A stretch of 64,000 nt of DNA from Rebecca billardiae RCC1528 (GCA_965240325.2 OZ251242.1:434001-498000), one strand, 5' to 3'; shown: positions 9,421-20,892, counted from the first letter of the stretch. Made by a program: numbers and translations. Notes: generated by a model from the sequence alone, not told the origin.

Positions 9421-10426
9421 ATGGCGCCCGACCCGGCAGTGATGCCATCGGCGCCAACATTGATCGTGGAGGGCGAGCCGGTCAAAGAGGACGCGGCCGA
9501 CGAGGGCAGCAAGCCCTCGTCGCCGCGCGAGCCGCAGAATTACGACCACGCGATTGCGGAGAAGGCCGCGCGCGCGATGCTGCACCGCGAGCGCCCGCGT
9601 GGCTTCTACTGGCCGGCGAAGAAGCTGCTCGAGTGGGGCGAGGTGCAGGTACGGCTGGGAGCGCCGCGCCGAGCTGCCCCCCTCGCGCTGCCTCCGCGCA
9701 GCCCGCCGGGACACGTCGGCCCGCGCTCACGCTGCGCGCACGCGTGCCGCGCGCGCGCGCGCGTCCTGCCGTGCTCGCGCGTGCCGCGCGCGACGCGCGC
9801 GCGATGCACAGATCGGGCGGCACGCGTCGTGGTCCGACCTCTTCTGGGACCTGATCTTCGTCGGCTCGGCCTTCAAGGTCGGCGACTTCTTCAAGACCAA
9901 CGTCGGCTCCCGCGCCGGCCCGCTCGTGCTCGTGGGCACCGGGCTCACCATCGTCAACTCCTGGTCGCACTTGCTACAATACCGGTGCCGGTTCGAGGCG
10001 AGCTCGCTGCTGCACAAGATCGTGGACGTGCTCGAGGGCCTCGCGGTCGCGGCGGCCGCGCACAACGTCGTCGAGGACGTCTCCGCCTTCGAGGCCTACC
10101 ACATGTACACCTTCCTAGTGCTCGTGCTGTGCGCGCGCGCCGTGCAGGGCGCGCGCCGGCTCGAGCTCGCCGTGCGCGAGCCGCCGGCGGAGGAGTACGG
10201 CTCGACGCGGTACGCGGCGCTGGACATGCTGGTGCGCACGCTGCTCGAGATGTCGCTGCTCTGCGTCGGCTTCTTCTTCAGCTCGCTCGAGGGCGTGATG
10301 GGCGTGCTGATCAGCGTGTGGCTTGTCCAGGTCACGCTCTTCACCGCACCCGCGCTGCTGGTGCGCCGCTGCGGCCCCAACCCTAACCCTAACCCACCCT
10401 AACCCTAACCCGCGCTGCTGGTGCGC

Positions 10427-10460
<34 letters not shown>

Positions 10461-12373
10461 GATGCTGCCGCTGCTGCTGATGTTGCTGCTGCTACTGCTG
10501 CTGCTGCTGCTGCTGCCGCCGCCGCTGCCGATACAGTACTGCTGCCGCCGCTGCTGCTGCCGCTGCTGCCGCTGCTGCCGCTGCTGCTGCTGATGCTGCC
10601 GCTGCTGCTGATGTTGCTGCTGCTGCTGCTGCGCACGCCGCCATAACGGGGGCTGCTGCGGTCGCGCCGTGCCACGCACCGCATGGGGCCCTTCCCCGCG
10701 CGCCCCGCACCGCCCGCCCTGCTGCTGCCTTCGCGCCGCGCCCCCCGCGGCGCGCTCCGCCTCACCGCGCGGCTGCCTCCCCACGCCGCGCGCCCTCCTG
10801 CCCGCCCGCCGTGCCCCACGCGCCTCCCCGCCAACCCCACCGCTACCCACCCGCCCTTCCGCGCACCGCCGCGCGCCCCCCCAACCGCCCGCCGCCCGCC
10901 GCCGCCTCGCAGGGTTGGTACCACAAGCGCCACCTCGTGCCGATCCACGTCGAGTACGCGGTGCGCCGGATGGGCGAGATGGTAATGCTGATGCTCGGCG
11001 AGGGCATGCTGTCCCTGGTGCTTTCAAACACGGCGGTGGACACGACGGACATGGCGGCGTGCTTCGAGGCGTGCTGGCTGAGCAAGGCGAAGGGCGCCGT
11101 CTCGTTCGTCTCGGGCTTCGTGCTCCTCACCTGCCTCATGTACCTGTACTACAGGTGTAACCGCTTCACCCGGCACCACCACGCGGTGCGCCGCTCCGCG
11201 TGGCGCGGCATCGCTTGGAACACGATGCACTGGCCGCTTTGTCTGTCTCTCATCACTACCGGCGTGTGCCTCAAGTCGATCCAGCCGTACGCCGCGCTGC
11301 CCGGCGTCAAGCGCGAGTACGTGTACGCGTTCGGCGTCGCGACGGCCTTCTCGATGCTGACAACCGCCGCGCAGCAGCTGATGCACCCGGGCCTGCAGGC
11401 GTTCGTGCACGCGCCCAAGCGGCAGGGCGTCCGCCTCGGCCTCTTCGCCCTCAAGCTCGGGCTCTCAGTAGCGCCCGCCGCGGTCGTCGGCTTCCCGGAA
11501 ACTACCGAGGGGTGGGTGTACACGCTGTACGCCATGCTGCTCGCCGTCTCGTCGATCGGCGTGCTGCTCCTCGAGAAGGGGAAGGAGATCGAGCGCGGGC
11601 TGTGGGCGTATGCAGACCACAAGCCCGGCCGCACGCCCGGTGATGAGATGTATCACGAGCGCGGCGGCAGCGTCACGCTGCCGCAGCGGAGCAGCAGACA
11701 CGGGAGCCAGCTCGGCGTGCTCACGCCCGACGCGCTGCTCGCTCTGCGCGCGAGCCAGAGCGCCGCGCACCTTGGGATCCACTCGATCGACGAGCTGCAG
11801 CTCGCGGAGGAGGCGGAGGCGGGCGGGAGCGACGGGGGCGCGGGCGAGGGCGAGGGCGAGGGCGAGGGCGGAGACAACCTACCTGTGCAGGACAGCGACG
11901 GCGCGCCGACCAGCTGCGCGCCCTCCGCCGTCGCCAGCCTCGGGCCGACCCCGCAAAAGGGGCGGAGCCGCGTGCCCACGCCCAAGCGGCCGACGCCGCA
12001 GAAGGGGCGCAGCCTCGGGCCCACGCCCAAGCACGCGCGCACGCCCGTGCCGCGCTCGCCGCGCCGGCAGAACTCCATCGGAGGCGCCGGCGGCATCGGC
12101 GCCATCGGCGGCGTAGGGCACGGCGCGTACGGCGCGGCGCGGCTGCCGCCCGCGCCCTACATCGGCTCGCGGCGGCACACCTGGGACGTGGCCGCGCTCA
12201 GCCTCGCCGCCGTCGCCGCCGCCGAGTCCGCGGCCGCCGAGTCTGACACCGCCTCGGACATCTCGTCCGACCTCTCCGTCGACCTGCCGCACCACATGTA
12301 CGAGCTGGGCGTGCGCGAGGACGAGTTCACGGAGGCGGAGGACGTCAACTCGGCGGTCGTGCTCACCGGCTAG
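9421..12373 (+). CDS. LtrA-family (low temperature requirement A-like) multi-pass membrane protein
   Basis: Three exons: 9421-9648, 9812-10360 and 10913-12373, all joined in phase 0, giving about 745 residues. The LtrA signature HASWSDLFWDLIFV opens exon 2. A series of hydrophobic helices follows in exons 2 and 3, with the charged loop EYAVRRMGEMVMLMLGEGM typical of the family. The C-terminal 250 residues are hydrophilic, with Glu/Gly repeats and two copies of TPQKGRS, probably a cytoplasmic tail. The family's transport or signalling role is not established, so only membrane location is claimed. Intron 1 starts GTACGG; intron 2 starts GTGCGC and holds telomere-like and CTG-type repeats. A second copy of the intron-2 donor lies 60 bases downstream, but using it would read into a TAA, so the first donor is chosen. 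Confidence 0.8.
10377..10411. repeat. Interstitial telomere-type repeat (CCCTAA)n in an intron
   Basis: Two short runs of CCCTAA (TTAGGG on the other strand) separated by a single-base interruption. They sit inside intron 2 of the LtrA-like gene and are flanked by an 18-base direct repeat (10349-10366 and 10409-10426). Confidence 0.9.
10420..10640. repeat. Imperfect GCT/CTG trinucleotide microsatellite
   Basis: About 200 bases of GCT-type triplets with interruptions (ACT, GAT, GCC), within intron 2 of the LtrA-like gene. It creates long artificial poly-Leu and poly-Ala frames. Confidence 0.9.
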
Positions 12374-14574
12374 CCTTGGCGGCGGGCCGGGTCCGTCCCT
12401 CGGCGCGGTCGGCGGTGCGGCGGTGAGCTGCGCTCCGCGCTCGCCACTGCTGCGCGCCTGGCCCCGGCGGCTGGCCGGGCCGGCGCGGTGCAGGCGGACC
12501 GCGACGAAATCTGTGATCTCGCGCTGACGGACGACCTCGTAATCCGCGCGGCCCCCACGGCGCACGAGCCGATGGCGATGCCGACTCTGGCGATGACGAT
12601 TGACGTCGATGACAGACTAATACTGCTAGTGCTACGCGCACGAACTAAAGTGACTGCTAAAGTCTCGAATCGTCCGCCGTAGCTAGGCGTACAGTCCGCC
12701 CACAGTGCGCTAACACGGGCCGAAAGTTGAATGAGAGGCGTCACGATGGCTGCCGACGCGCGCGCTGGCCGACCGTCCTCAAGAGGCCGTGATCGGCGGC
12801 GTAGACCGCGCGGCGGACCTCGCGAGAGAGCCTAGTCCTAGTCTTCAGCGGCGCTGATCAACGCCTTCCTCCTCCTTCGCCTCGAGAGCAGCTCCACATG
12901 ACACGCGCCGAGACGGCCGCAAAGCGACTCCGAAGCGACTCTGCGAGCGCGCCGCCGGCTGCTCTGAGCATGCGGAGATGGTCAGCTCTTTCGGGTGCGC
13001 GGCATGCGCGCTAGATTGCTGACTTTCATGGTACAGCTCGGCTGCTCGAAACGTGCACGTCTGCTCTCGCGTGCTGGCACGACTCACGCTCTCCAAACTG
13101 ACCGCTGCTCATGTCAGGGCATGCTGCCGCAAGCTCTCATCCTCAATCGCATCCCAGCGGCACCCGGGCACAGACGCAGGTGCACATCGACCTGGAGTGG
13201 CTGTCGTCGTCGCCACTACCTCTCGGCTGGCGCTCAGCACCAAGTTGCCGCGTAAATGAACGCGCGCGCGACGGCTTTCTGACCACGGCCCGTGTTGTGC
13301 AGGTCGTGGTCACACGTGAGCGCGGCGCTGCGGAGACGGGGCGGGGCCTCGCTTGTCCGTGACGCTGGCAGCGTGTCACGCGGGCCCACCGCCACGCCGC
13401 GCCGCAGGCCGCAACGCGCCGCGCCGTGCTGCGCTGCTCGCAAGTGCTGCCGTCAGCCAGGTCGGAGTTCGCGGTCGGTCGTCATGATGTCACGGACACG
13501 GTCAGCGGCTCCCGCCAGCCGTCGTCGCACCCGACGGCCCGAGCTCAGCTGAGAGTGAGGCGCGCGTCTACGAAGAGGCGATGCGCAACTACAGCATGCA
13601 AACAGCGTGGCGTGCCGCGCTCGCGGGCTCCCCAAGCCTGCCGACTCATCCGCCAGCCAGCCAGCCGCCGACACGACGCGACGAGCTGAGTGGCCGTGGT
13701 CCGTGGCCGGTGCCTTCGCCGCGCCGCGCGCGGGCACGCTGGAATCCATTCGGTCCGTCAGAGCCGATCATAGATCACGCGTATATTTTATTAGCAGCAG
13801 GCGAGCAGGCCGCTTGATACGACGCGTCTACTCCTCCTCCTTTACGCGCGCATATCAAGCTACGACCGGGCTATAGCCATAGGCCGCTACTCTGCTGCGA
13901 GTCTCAGCTGCGCTTACGCGGACACGGTGCGGTCAGCCGTCAGAGCGGACCGTCAGTAGCACACGGTCACGGGCGCGGTCGGGGCGCCGCAGCCAGCAGG
14001 CGACGTCGGCCGCGAAGTCAGCACAGTGATGGTGATGCGCCGAAAACGTGCAAGCGCGCCACGAGGAGACCCCAGACACATCACGTCAGCCACTCGTCGT
14101 GCGTCTTTCGTCGCCTGCTCCACCCAGCCCTCAAGTCAAGCTCAGGTGCCCCTGTGGCGGCAACCCGACCCCCTCATGCACTCCTCGGGAATCGGCAGCG
14201 CGCGCGTACGCGCGCAGATCATCTCTTTGGCCGTGAGCGCATGGAGGCCGAAAGATACGACTGGATGGCGAGAACGCGTGCTCTTGACACCTTTGATGCG
14301 CAACGCAGGGTGCTCGTGCATCAGCTACGCCCGGTAAGCCGCTCGCACGCCAGCTGGGATGCTCGGGCTCCTCGCACGGCCGGACTACTCGAGTGCCCGT
14401 CGTGTGCCGTATGCTCAGCAGCACAGCCGACGGGGCACACCTGATGCAGCGTATTCTGACACTGCGCGTGTAGTGAGCTCGTACGCCAGCCCACTGCCTG
14501 CGCAGCCCGCTTGATCCCGATGATCGAGCCAACACGTGGATCCCATGCGCCTGCGCGAGCGCGGCCGCGGCGCG

Positions 14575-14911
14575 CCCGCGAATGCAAGGGGGTGCAGCTC
14601 GTGAACAGTGGAACGCAGCTGTGATGCACTTGGCCATGCGTGTACACCGAACAATTTCAGCCACGTAACTTTCTGCGATGCCCTCCTAGACCCCGCTGTG
14701 AGCCGCCGTGTGGCGCGGCGCGCGCGAGGTGCGCGCGCAGGCTGCCGAGCGCCCGGCACGCGCACTCCGGTCAGAGGCGGACGGAGGCGGCCGCGATGGG
14801 AGGCATGACCCGCGAGCCCGAACGAGCGTGAGTGATGCAGAACTCAGCCGCCCCCCGTCTTGGCGCACGCCATGCGGCTGGCGTCTCTGCGCGCGCATGT
14901 TCGCGTGCGGA
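14575..14911. repeat. Tandem duplication, copy 1
   Basis: Directly repeated at 14948-15288 (period about 375 bases). The most conserved block covers the TGTACACCGAACAATTTCAG segment and a later block around GGCGGACGGAGGCGGCCGC. Copies differ by scattered substitutions and small indels. Frames are not preserved between copies, so a non-coding unit is likely. Confidence 0.85.
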
Positions 14912-14947
14912 TTTCAGATGTTCCTGCTCGCGAAGCGACCACGGGGA

Positions 14948-15288
14948 GCCCGCGAATTGAGGGGGGGTGCAGCTCGTCAACGGCGAAACGCAGCTGTGCT
15001 ACCTTTGATGATGCGTGTACACCGAACAATTTCAGCCACGTAACTTTCTGCGATTCCCTCCTAGACCCCCCTGTCAGCCGCGGTGTGGCGCGGCGCGCGG
15101 GAGGCGATGTCGCAGACTGCTGGCGCACCTGCACGCGCACTCTGGTCAAAGGCGGACGGAGGCGGCCGCAATGGGAGGCATGACCCGCGAGCCCGAACGA
15201 GCGCTGGTGATGCAGAACTCAGCCGCCCCCCGTCTTGGCGCACGCCATGCGGCTGGCGTCGCTGCGCGCGCGTGTTCGCGCGCGGATG
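14948..15288. repeat. Tandem duplication, copy 2
   Basis: Second copy of 14575-14911, in the same orientation, starting about 36 bases after copy 1 ends. Confidence 0.85.
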
Positions 15289-15839
15289 GCTGCGCCAGCG
15301 ATGGCGGCCGGCCGCCGCGAAAACGTCCCTGATCGCGGAATCGGCCGATTCTGCCAATTCAACTTTCGGTGGCGGTTAGCGCACGACTGTGCCGAGTCAC
15401 GCCCTCACGTCCACGACCACGACGACTTTAATAGTAGCCCGATTACGATGAGACCGGCGCCGTTAGTTTCTTAGTATTAATACATGCACTACCGCCAGAT
15501 AATTAATATATATATATTTAACGACGTGGCAGCATCGGACAAGCGTCAGGCTCAGAGTGCAACAGACACAAGTAGAATGCGTCCGCGCCCTTCCGTCCAG
15601 GTCAGACCGAGTGCGCCACCCGCAGGCCCGCAGCCCTGCCTGACCCCTACGGCCGGCTCTTGGAATCTGCCGAGGGACCTGCGTACACTGTGGGCGCTCA
15701 GCCTCAGAGGGACCTGCCAGCGTAACGCCGTAACTGCGTCGCAGACTGAGACTCGCAGCGTTCAAGAGTCACACACACTCAACTCTTGACTCTGCTTTTG
15801 CGGTTGTGCCTAGCTTGAGATCTACACTGACAATCGACA

Positions 15840-17668
15840 ATGACAGATTTGACACCGCCCTTGGACAGACAGTCGTCGTCAGAAACTACTACTGAACCAA
15901 CGGTAAACGTCGCGCAATCGCGCATCCGCGGCCGCGCCCGGGCGGGCGCCCACGATGCCCGACGAGACGCGAACGAGAAGGCGACGTGCGAGGGCTGCCG
16001 CAACGAGTTCTGCGCGAAGAACCTGGCGAAGCACAGGCGGTCGTGCGCAGCCTACGAGGCGCAACTCTCGCGGCAGCAGCAAGCTTTCGCTGCGTTTCAC
16101 GGCTTCAAGCGCGGCGCGGTTGAGCTCGCGTCCGACCCCATCGAGGACGCGGACTCTGACGATGACGATGCAGGTGCTGCGGACGCAGCGCGCGCGGACC
16201 CGAGGCGCCGGCGCATCGACGAATCCGGCGACGTCCAGCTCGCCAGCTGGACGCCGCCAGAGCCGCGGGCGAGACAGCCCAGCTGGACGCCGCCAGGGCC
16301 GCGGGCGAGCGCAGCCGACGACTGCGCTGCTGCCGACGCACTGGATTTGACTCAAGCAGACAGCGACGGCAACGGTGATGACGCGTCACGCGCACTGCTG
16401 CCGCCCTCGAGCCACGGGTCGCTGCTCGTGCAGGTGGCGCGCACCGCGAGCAGATGAGCCGTCGACGCGTCCCTCGCTGAGCAAGAGGTGAACTCGCTGC
16501 TGCGGGAGCGCGATGCTGCCCCTCGCGCCTTTATCGAGCTCCTCCGTCAACTCGCTGGCGACCTGCGCCGAGGCGACGTGTCGCGCGTGATGCCCGCGCC
16601 GGCCGGCTCGCAGCAGCTGGGCGTGCCCGCTCTCGAGTTCCTGCGCGCCAACATATCCGACCTCGAGAACTGCACGCCGCAGCTGATTCGCGAGCACAAG
16701 GCGATCTCGCTGACGCTGCCCTCTGAGCTGCGGCTCGGCGCAGCTTTCCGCCGCGAGTTCCCGATGATCGAGTCGAAGCCCAAGCGGAGGAGGCGCGGCG
16801 CGCGATCAAGTTCGCGCTGAACGGCGTCGCCGAGATGGCGAAGCGCATCGCTGACAACTACGAGCTGCGCAGGTTTGGCAGCAGGGCAGCGCCGAGCAGC
16901 TGCTTGCGGCGATGGCGGGATGCCTCGACCTGCGCAAGATGGCCAGCTTGAGCGTCGAGGGCGAGCAGTACCGCGCTCATGCTGCTGGGCATCTGCGCAC
17001 CCTCGCCAGCTGGGCGCGCCCGTCTGCCGGAACGCCCTCCGGCTCCGCGCGTGGCGCGCGCACCGTCGCCGACTTTGTCGGCGCGCCCGACTCTGCTTCC
17101 CGGTGGCACGGCATCACGCTGCCGCGAGACGAGGTGGTCGGCGAGTTCAACGCGCTCTGCCGCTTGCTGATCGACGCGAGTGAGCTGCACCGCGCGCGGT
17201 GCCTCGGGGCGACCAGCTCGACCGTGCTCGCGCAGGATGCCTTCTCTCTGCCCCAAGTTCTACGAGTGCTGCCCCAGCTACCTCTACCTCTTCCAGCACT
17301 GCGCGCTCAAGGGCGCGTCTGAGGCGGTCGTCGAGGGCATAGGAGGCGTGTGGAACCGCTGCGCGACGCCGGGGCGCCACCTCTCGTTCAAGGCGGGCGT
17401 CGAGGGAGCAGTGGTCTGCTGGAACGCGCCCAAGCCGCACCTCGCCGAGTGCACCCCTTTCCTCGATCGCGCGCTGTCGATCCACTTCAAGCAGGGCGTG
17501 GCACTTCACGCACACCTCCGCGGCCACGCGGAACCGCGCCGAGCAGAGCACGTCGTGCAGAAGCACGGGCGCGGAGGGTCCAAGCTGCCCGCTGACATCT
17601 GGAAGGTGCACGGTGGCACGCGCGCGGCGCGCCCGCCGCCCAACACGGCGCCGGCGCGCGTCTGCTGA
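15840..17668 (+). pseudogene. Broken zinc-finger protein gene, probably mobile-element derived
   Basis: The first part (15840-16457) starts with ATG and carries a C-x2-C-x11-H-x3-C zinc finger (about residues 51-70), then acidic and Pro-rich segments with a duplicated SWTPP(E/G)PRA unit. An in-frame TGA at 16455-16457 is followed without a gap by coding-like sequence in the same frame to about 16800 (AEQEVNSLLRERD, ISDLENCTPQLIREHK). The protein-like reading then moves to another frame (KFALNGVAEMAKRIADNYEL), shifts again near 16870 (LLAAMAGCLDLRKMASL) and again near 17240 (FYECCPSYLYLFQHCALKG to 17668). One stop plus about three frameshifts imply a pseudogene. A BED-like finger ahead of a long domain suggests a transposase-derived protein, but no catalytic triad was seen. 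An intron-rich live gene is the less likely alternative. Confidence 0.5.
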
Positions 17669-19130
17669 CATCCCCCTGCACCGTGCTCACGCCTGCGCAG
17701 TGAGCGCCCTGCGCTTGTCGCTTGCGCCAATGTCGGCATCGAGGTCTACGTCACGCAGCCCCGCGCCCGCCCGCGCCCCTGCGGGCCGGCGCGCACGAAA
17801 ACAGCCATAACTCTTCACCATCAACTCGGATCGAGGTGCGGATTGAAGCATTTGCATCGTAAGGACCTCGCGCGTCTATTTTGCGTGTAGCGCGCGGCTC
17901 TGCGCGGCGCGCGCGCCTGCGGCGCGCGCGCCGCGCCGCTTCACCAGCAACGCAACTAGGCAGCTCACCAGACTGAGACAGTGCGTCGGCGCGCGCTGCG
18001 CGCGCGGCGCGCCGCGCGCGCGCGCGCTCAGACCGTCGTGCACTCAGACACTGACGTCACAGTAGACGACAATCTGTCACACTAGGGACCTTCCGTATCA
18101 GGAACCTGCGCAGGTCCCTCCCTCAGGGGCCTGCGTATGAAACTACGGACGTTACCGCGCCTTTTCCAAGAGCCGGCCCTACGGGTCCGGGAGCGGGGCC
18201 GGGATGGAGCACCGCCTCGGCCTGGGGCACGCGGCGGCGACGGCAGATGCCGCCGCGGCCGAGCGCCTTCCGGAGCACATATATATATATACTGATAGCT
18301 ACTAAGATTAGATTTAATAATATGTACGCACGGCGGTCCCGCAACGCCCAGCCCAGGGCTCCGTCAGAATTGTCAGGCTCCGGCGCCGATCACACCGGGT
18401 GACGACTGACGGCCCTGGTGTGGCATCACCGCGGACTGGGAGTGGGACTGCGAGTGCGGCGGCAGTAACGGCTGCTGCCACTGCCAGGCCCAGTGCCGTG
18501 GCTCCATCGGAGCCGGCGGGGTACGGCTCAGCCCGGGGGACGGGCACTGTCAAGAACCGCGTCGGTGCAGCTGCGATCGGGGACCCGACGGCCAGACCAG
18601 AGCTCAGGCCGGCGGGCAGGCGAGCCCGCGCACAGATCTGCTTGCCCCGCGGCGCCCGTACCCGCTTTGCAGACAGCTGCCATCGCTTGAGGGCTGAGGC
18701 CGCTGCGCTGAGGCGCAGGCGGTGCGTCGTCACCGCTGCCACCGCCGCGTCGGATGCCCCAGCGCCGCGGCGCGAAGGGCCGCCCGCACTCCTCGCCAGC
18801 AGAAGCTGCCCATGCCCACCATCGGCACCTGGGCGGCGGCTGCCACCCCAAGCTGCCGACAGCGGCTCGGTCAGCGCTGAGCTGCTCCGTGCGCCGCCGC
18901 GCCCACACACCACTGCACGACGCGGCGCCGCCACATCCGCCGCGCCGCCACGTCCGCCGCGCCGAGTGGCGAGCCCCCGCCGTCCCACCGCCGAGTGCCC
19001 ACGGCGAGCACCGCCACGCGGCGCACCCGCGCGCCGGCGCCTCGCCACGTGTGCCGCCCCGCTGCGCGCAAGCCGCGCTGCAGCCACGAGGGCGGCACTC
19101 CCTCGCGAGCACAGAGGCCGCGAGGGGCGG
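17669..19130. other. Intergenic region
   Basis: Contains GC-only palindromic stretches (about 17885-18030) and a short TA run (18280-18292). Overlapping frames at 18314-19100 on both strands are Ala/Arg/Pro-rich and look like compositional noise. Confidence 0.4.
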
Positions 19131-19632
19131 CTACTCCTCCAACACCGTGGCGTTGGTCACGTTGAGGAGTTCCTCGCCTTCTGCCTGCGGCATAAGCGGG
19201 TAGATGAGCGGGTTCACCTGCATCATGAAGGTGATCAGCCACCTGCACGAGCGCAGGCGCGCGCGCGCGAGGGCCGATGCACCGGGGCGCACGCGTGAGT
19301 GCCCGAATCTGACACGCATTCCGGCGACGAGGGCACGCGCGCGGCGGGGGGCGGGCCCGCCCGTGCACGTACATGAGCCATGTGCACACCACCGTCAGGA
19401 CAACCAGCGTCGCCGTCAGCCTGCGCGCGCGCGGGCGGCAACGAGGTGCGCATCAGATCAGCACATCATTCCTGCGCGCGCGGCCAGCGGCCGCCAAGAC
19501 TGGGTAGCCCGGTGGGGGCGCCGAGCCAACGCACCCCTTGTCCTTGTTCGAGGGCATCATGTAGGTGCCGACCAGCACCGCGAGGCCCAGCGCATAGAAA
19601 AGGATCGTTCCGCTCACGACGACACCCGGCAT
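19131..19632 (-). CDS. VMA9: V-type H+-ATPase subunit e (three small exons)
   Basis: Exons on the minus strand are 19632-19535, 19420-19373 and 19242-19131, giving an 85-residue protein. Splicing restores one continuous reading: MPGVVVSGTILFYALG (first membrane helix), then the loop SNKDKG, then LTATLVVLTVVCTWLMWL across both junctions (second helix), then MQVNPLIYPL. This matches the family pattern: two helices, a loop, a conserved cysteine-tryptophan helix and the 'Q.NPLI.P' motif. Subunit e is a small part of the membrane V0 sector of the vacuolar proton pump. The introns have GTGCGT and GTACGT donors and CAG acceptors, and phases agree at both joins (2 and 2). The gene is too finely split to appear as a single frame. 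It is convergent with nothing close and lies tail-on to a 1.4 kb empty region. Confidence 0.85.
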
Positions 19633-19828
19633 CTTGCCTCGCTCTGGGAGAGGTGCCCGACACCCCGATTGTCCCTGGCTGCTCGGCCCCGCAGCCTGCT
19701 GTGCTCATTCCCCCGAGCGGGCCCGGCCCGAGCTTACGAAGGTGGATCCGGACTGCTGATGATTGCACAGGACTCACTCGGAATCCGGTGTTCGAGACCC
19801 ACCGGACAGCCCGCCATCTCGCAAATCC

Positions 19829-20884
19829 ATGGGCGTCAACGACGCGGCGCATGCGGACGTGCAGTCCGAGGTGCTCCGGCTGCTGGGCAGCCGAGCATGG
19901 CAGAGCGCCAACCCAGGGACGAGGCGCGGGCTCCTTGCCCGTGCCAACATCATCCGTCGCGCGCCTGGCCTCCCAGAGCTCCGCTTGCTCCCGGCGAGCG
20001 AGCTCGGGCGACTCGGGCGCATCCCGCGTTGGACACGCCAGTCAGGCTGCCCGGCGATCACTGCGACAGACGCGCTGGGGCGGCACGGCGTGAACCCAGG
20101 CGGCGTACCGCGAGCAGCGCTCGTGTTTTGCAGCCATCGGTGGCTCACCCCGTCCGGCGAACCCCCGGATGCCGACGATCACAAGGGCACCAAGGCGAAG
20201 TCGCTCGCCGAGTGGGCGCGCTGGTTTTGCGCACGCTCGTGGGGCGCGTTCGGGCAGCTGCGGTACGAGGAGGTCTACTTCTTCATCGACCAGGCGTGCA
20301 TGCAACAGGACGACATGGCTCCCTTTGTCGCCGCCCTCCCGCTCTTCGTGAGCGCGTGCCGCACGATCGTCTGCTACGAGACGGACGACTTCGAACGGCG
20401 CGCGTGGTGCCGAGCCGAGCGCATGGTCGCCTACGCGCTCTGCGCGAACGGCGACTGCCCCTTCGTCGTCGGCGCAAACTTCTGTCACGAGGGCCAGCCC
20501 TTCGTCAAGGAGACCCGGACCGTGACCGACCCGCTCGATGGCGTGCTCACCGTCGAGTCTGATCTGCAGCACATCGCCGAGCTCGTCCACATCGCGCAGC
20601 GCTCGAGGGCGCTCTCTTTCGACACGGTCTTCTGCAATGTGTGCCTCTCGTCGCCCGGGCTCTTTGTGGCGTCTGTGCTCTCGCTAGGGCTGTTTCCAGC
20701 TTGGCGCGCGTCGTGCTGGGCGCGCACGCTCGAGGTTGGCACGAGCACCGTCAGGGCACGGCTCTGCGTCACCGAGGCTGCTGATGCGGCCATCACCGTG
20801 GGCGCGCATTCGCACGCGCCACGTGCCGTGCGCAGCCCGGTCCTCGCCGAGCGGCGCGCACCGTTGGCTGAAAACCGGCAATAG
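19829..20884 (+). CDS. 'SHRW' domain protein (HET/TIR-like fold suspected)
   Basis: A single exon of 351 residues. The ATG at 19829 is chosen because upstream in-frame codons (from 19763) lack an ATG. The core carries FCSHRWLTP (about residues 98-106), VYFFIDQACMQQ (about 149-160), LPLFVSACRTIVCYETDDFE (about 169-188) and RAWCRAERM (about 190-198). This order (strand with SHRW, strand with ID..C..Q, then the RAWCR.E helix) recurs in hypothetical proteins of microalgae and resembles heterokaryon-incompatibility and TIR-like folds. That relation is an inference from motif layout. No signal peptide or membrane helix at the N-terminus is evident; a moderately hydrophobic stretch is present near residue 280. 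Function unknown. Confidence 0.65.
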   Translation: MGVNDAAHADVQSEVLRLLGSRAWQSANPGTRRGLLARANIIRRAPGLPELRLLPASELGRLGRIPRWTRQSGCPAITATDALGRHGVNPGGVPRAALVFCSHRWLTPSGEPPDADDHKGTKAKSLAEWARWFCARSWGAFGQLRYEEVYFFIDQACMQQDDMAPFVAALPLFVSACRTIVCYETDDFERRAWCRAERMVAYALCANGDCPFVVGANFCHEGQPFVKETRTVTDPLDGVLTVESDLQHIAELVHIAQRSRALSFDTVFCNVCLSSPGLFVASVLSLGLFPAWRASCWARTLEVGTSTVRARLCVTEAADAAITVGAHSHAPRAVRSPVLAERRAPLAENRQ

Positions 20885-20892
20885 TATATATA

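Larger units (their letters stand above)
12374..15839. other. Gene-poor region
   Basis: Only short frames without protein-like composition. It contains a 375-base tandem duplication (14575-15288). The last few hundred bases are relatively AT-rich (15440-15530), next to the broken zinc-finger gene. No RNA gene was recognised. Confidence 0.45.

Noticed and set aside
10383-10402. Use of the second GTGCGC donor at 10421 for the LtrA-like gene
   Set aside because: It would include a TAA from the telomere repeats in frame and truncate the protein after exon 2.
18399-19298. Plus-strand frame of 299 codons opposite the V-ATPase subunit e gene
   Set aside because: Pro/Ala/Arg-rich noise; the minus strand gives a properly spliced known protein over 19131-19632.
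19740-19812. Possible tRNA suggested by a T-arm-like GGTGTTCGAGACCCACC
   Set aside because: No matching acceptor or D arm, and the anticodon stem pairs poorly.
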